Positions 62,001 through 64,000 of a stretch of 64,000 bases of DNA are shown in pieces. Source of the DNA: Crotophaga sulcirostris (lineage: Eukaryota; Chordata; Aves; Cuculiformes; Crotophagidae); assembly GCA_013397455.1 (NCBI GenBank), contig VYZB01000282.1, forward strand, positions 657,948 to 721,947. The letters run 5' to 3'. Both the position numbers and the translations under genes were made by a program. Position 1 is the first letter of the stretch, and the number at the start of each line of letters is the position of its first letter. The notes below the pieces were generated by a model. The model worked only from the letters and a program-made list of their open reading frames with translations. It did no database searches and had not been told where the DNA came from.

Positions 62001-62440
62001 TGTGGGAACAGAGTACATAGACATCATAGGTACTTATTTTACCCAGTGAAGAAGAAGCTAAATGACATGGTACATAACATTCTACTTAAGTTTAGTAAAT
62101 GTCCATTTAATCTTCAGGCACTTAATGTAGCAGATAGCTCACGTGTATAGCAAACAGCCCATGCAGTATTAGAGTAACCCTCCACATGTTCCAGGGATTT
62201 TTTTTCTTTCTGTAGTGTGTACGAATACATAAGAAATATATTTATATATATTAATCTGTAAACAGAGAATGTTGTTCAAGACCCTGGACTGGAGAACTAC
62301 AACTTTGAGACTATGAAGGTATTTCTGTGGAGACAGTGGAAGACTCACTCAGTACATGTAGCTTCCAAAGCTCTCACTAACTTTGAGAAGTTGCACATAT
62401 GAAACCAATTCTTCCCACAGTATTGTAACATAAACTATAT
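59034..62440. other. unique AT-rich stretch, no recognisable gene
   Basis: No CR1 or coding-like frame. It contains the CA/poly-A tract at 60315-60380 and A-rich tracts near 61,000. Confidence 0.55.
60315..60380. repeat. CA microsatellite joined to an A-rich tract
   Basis: CACACATACACACACACACA-type sequence (about 14 CA units) passes directly into long A runs broken by single G bases. It could mark an old poly-A insertion or simple slippage. Confidence 0.9.
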
Positions 62441-62495
62441 GGAATCATAGAATCATTACAGTTGAAAAAGACCTATGAGATCATCGAGTCCTAAG
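62441..62495 (-). mobile_element. short CR1 3' end scrap
   Basis: GGAATCATAGAATCATTACA, then GTTGAAAAAGACC and GAGATCATCGAGTCC, is the reverse complement of an older CR1 3' terminus. Only about 55 bp remain. Confidence 0.8.
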
Positions 62496-62616
62496 CTGAT
62501 CTTTTTTAAACTCCTTGTATGTATCCCTTCCGGGAGAGGTAACATAGTGCTAATTATTTATTAACCTTCTACAGAAAAAATTATTTTTCTACCTGATTAC
62601 TACTGCATTTATATAC

Positions 62617-62836
62617 TATCACAGTATCACAGTATTACAAGGTTGGAAAGGACCTCTGAGACCATCAAGTCCAGCCTATAACCCAACACTAACACCAACC
62701 CATCATCTAAACCCTGGCACTGAGTGCCTCAGCCAATCTCCTCTTAAACACCTCCAGGGTTGGCGACTCCACCACCTCCCTGGGCAGTGCATTCCAGTGG
62801 CCAATCACCCTTTACAGTGAAGAACTTTTTCCTAAT
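62617..62836 (-). mobile_element. young CR1 3' fragment (TGATACTG-type tail)
   Basis: The plus strand starts TATCACAGTATCACAGTATT, then ACAAGGTTGGAAAGGACC, the GGCACTGAGTGCCTCAGCC block and CACCACCTCCCTGGGCAGTG. It stops at GAACTTTTTCCTAATT, where the junction sequence is repeated two more times (to 62859). It is strongly 5'-truncated. Confidence 0.95.
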
Positions 62837-64000
62837 TTTTTTTCCTAATTTTCCTAATTACTATACTGTACTCTACCATATACTGTGTACAAGGATAAGA
62901 GTGACACTCTGTAGGAGCTCAATTCAGGTTTTGAACTGAAGTATTAAATCACTTGTGGGTTATAAAATTGGCTGATATTACAGAATGCTTTTGTGCATGA
63001 AGTATATGTACTCTGACTTCAGACCTAAGAAATAAGGCACTGCGTAATAGAGTTTCATATTGTCAGAATTTCTAGACATTTCTTCTGCAAAGAAAAAAGA
63101 TTAAAGTGTCTGAGTCAAGTTTTGACTTCAGTTACTTCTTCCTGAGCAGTCATACCAAATGAGTGCTGCAATAATTACATTGGTTTTAATATCAAGAATA
63201 ACATTTTTGCTCTATGGATTTAAACAACAGCTTACTATGCCACTCATGAACAGGAAGTAGGGGAAGTGAAGGAACGACTGTTAATTTATGAAATAGTATT
63301 TTTCAAAATTTTAGCTGATTTTAGATTGATCTAAAAATAAAATCTGAAAACAAAATGTTCTGCTCAAAATCCAAAATCGGTTTTAAATTTTTGATATATC
63401 AAAAGGCTCAGTGTTTGTTTCCTTAGAGGTTGTTTTTGAATGGTGATTCTACAGAGCATGATGTTATAAAAGATACCAGCAGAACATTTTCCTCATTTCA
63501 CCTCCTTTCCTTATTAATTTTCATTTTTAATCAATACAAATGTTATGTCTAGCTGTTCTTTCTATGATTACCTATCTCATGGTCTTTAAAATACACTGAG
63601 ATTATATTCTCAACTTAATTCCCAAAGGAAGAAGTTTACAGTATAAAATTTCCATCACAAGTGGCCCGAATTGACACCCATATCAGTGATTCCCAGCACA
63701 GAAGGCAAGCACTGAACTGCTAGTTGGACAAAATGACCTTCTGGCCTTTTTGGCTCAAAGGTTGAAACATATTGGCAAAGCATTGTAAAAAGAACTCTGC
63801 ATTTGTTTAGTACTCAAGAATGGGTCAGACTGAAGAGGTCCATCCAGACCAGCATCCAGCCTCTCTTGGTGGGTGACTAGGGAAACAGAGAAAACACACA
63901 ATGATATTTCCTTCTGCAAACTCTTCTGGAGGTTTCAGCATAACAAATATTTGAGACAGAATAGTCATTGTGCTTAATGAAAATTTCTTTAGGAATTTGT
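62837..64000. other. unique stretch with a possible old dispersed repeat at its end
   Basis: AT-rich with no gene recognised. It ends with the candidate repeat at 63818-63880. Confidence 0.5.
63818..63880. repeat. possible ancient amniote interspersed repeat
   Basis: The blocks GAATGGGTCAGACTGAAGAG and GTCCATCCAGACCAGCATCC resemble a repeat common in turtles and crocodilians, with the general form GGTCAGACC..GGTCCATCTAGCCCAG. I recall the pattern but not the family name. The resemblance is partial. Confidence 0.3.

Noticed and set aside
1..64000. LTR retrovirus, DNA transposon, CRISPR array, tRNA or rRNA genes
   Set aside because: I looked for paired LTRs, terminal inverted repeats with a transposase frame, evenly spaced direct repeats, and tRNA A/B boxes, and found none I could support by reading. 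Divergent copies could be missed without profile searches.

Overview
This window is eukaryotic, almost certainly bird, nuclear DNA. It is AT-rich and CpG-poor, shows no operon-like packing, and carries about twenty CR1 LINE fragments, the dominant retrotransposon of birds. I found no host gene I can name, no rRNA or tRNA, no CRISPR array and no CpG island. Nearly all longer open frames are chance frames, antisense shadows of CR1, frames across assembly gaps, or frames through TA/TG repeats. The window is best read as intergenic or long-intron sequence. No bacterial-style or otherwise new multi-gene system is visible.

The CR1 copies form at least three age layers. (1) A young-looking layer of eight copies ends in copies of the octamer TGATACTG rather than the usual ATTCTATG-type octamer. 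They lie near 8.3, 22.1-22.9, 27.5, 40.1, 53.8, 57.5, 58.8 and 62.6 kb. They are nearly identical to one another by eye, and two retain an open ORF2 3' end. (2) An older layer has the ATTCTATG-type tail, including one roughly 2 kb element at 54.7-56.7 kb that covers most of the reverse transcriptase. (3) Very old copies lie at 30.7, 33.2 and 51.9 kb, the last resembling the CR1 lineage shared with other reptiles. By rough count CR1 covers about 14 percent of the non-gap bases. That density and the recent burst would fit a lineage with known CR1 expansion (woodpeckers and relatives, hornbills or hoopoes), but this is inference only.

Layout: 1-8.3 kb unique AT-rich DNA with a tandem duplication and a palindrome; 8.3-8.9 kb young CR1; 8.9-21.2 kb mostly unique; 21.2-23.2 kb three CR1 events, one nested, with a 505-base gap; 23.2-26.6 kb unique; 26.6-27.8 kb nested old CR1 followed by a young CR1; 28.0 kb TA/TG microsatellite; 28.9-33.5 kb scattered old CR1; 33.5-40.1 kb unique with a second microsatellite; 40.1-42.0 kb three CR1 pieces; 42.0-53.8 kb the longest stretch without young repeats; 53.8-59.0 kb CR1-dense with a second gap; 59.0-62.4 kb unique with a CA/poly-A tract; 62.4-62.9 kb two CR1 pieces; then unique sequence to the end.

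The most useful observations are: the octamer switch in the young CR1 layer; a nested insertion with an 8-base target duplication that dates two CR1 layers relative to each other; a perfect 13-base-pair palindrome at 31.3 kb; an exact 21-base word shared by two otherwise unique sites 19 kb apart; a four-run G-quadruplex motif at 57.0 kb; and one unassigned 70-codon frame at 3.4-3.6 kb.
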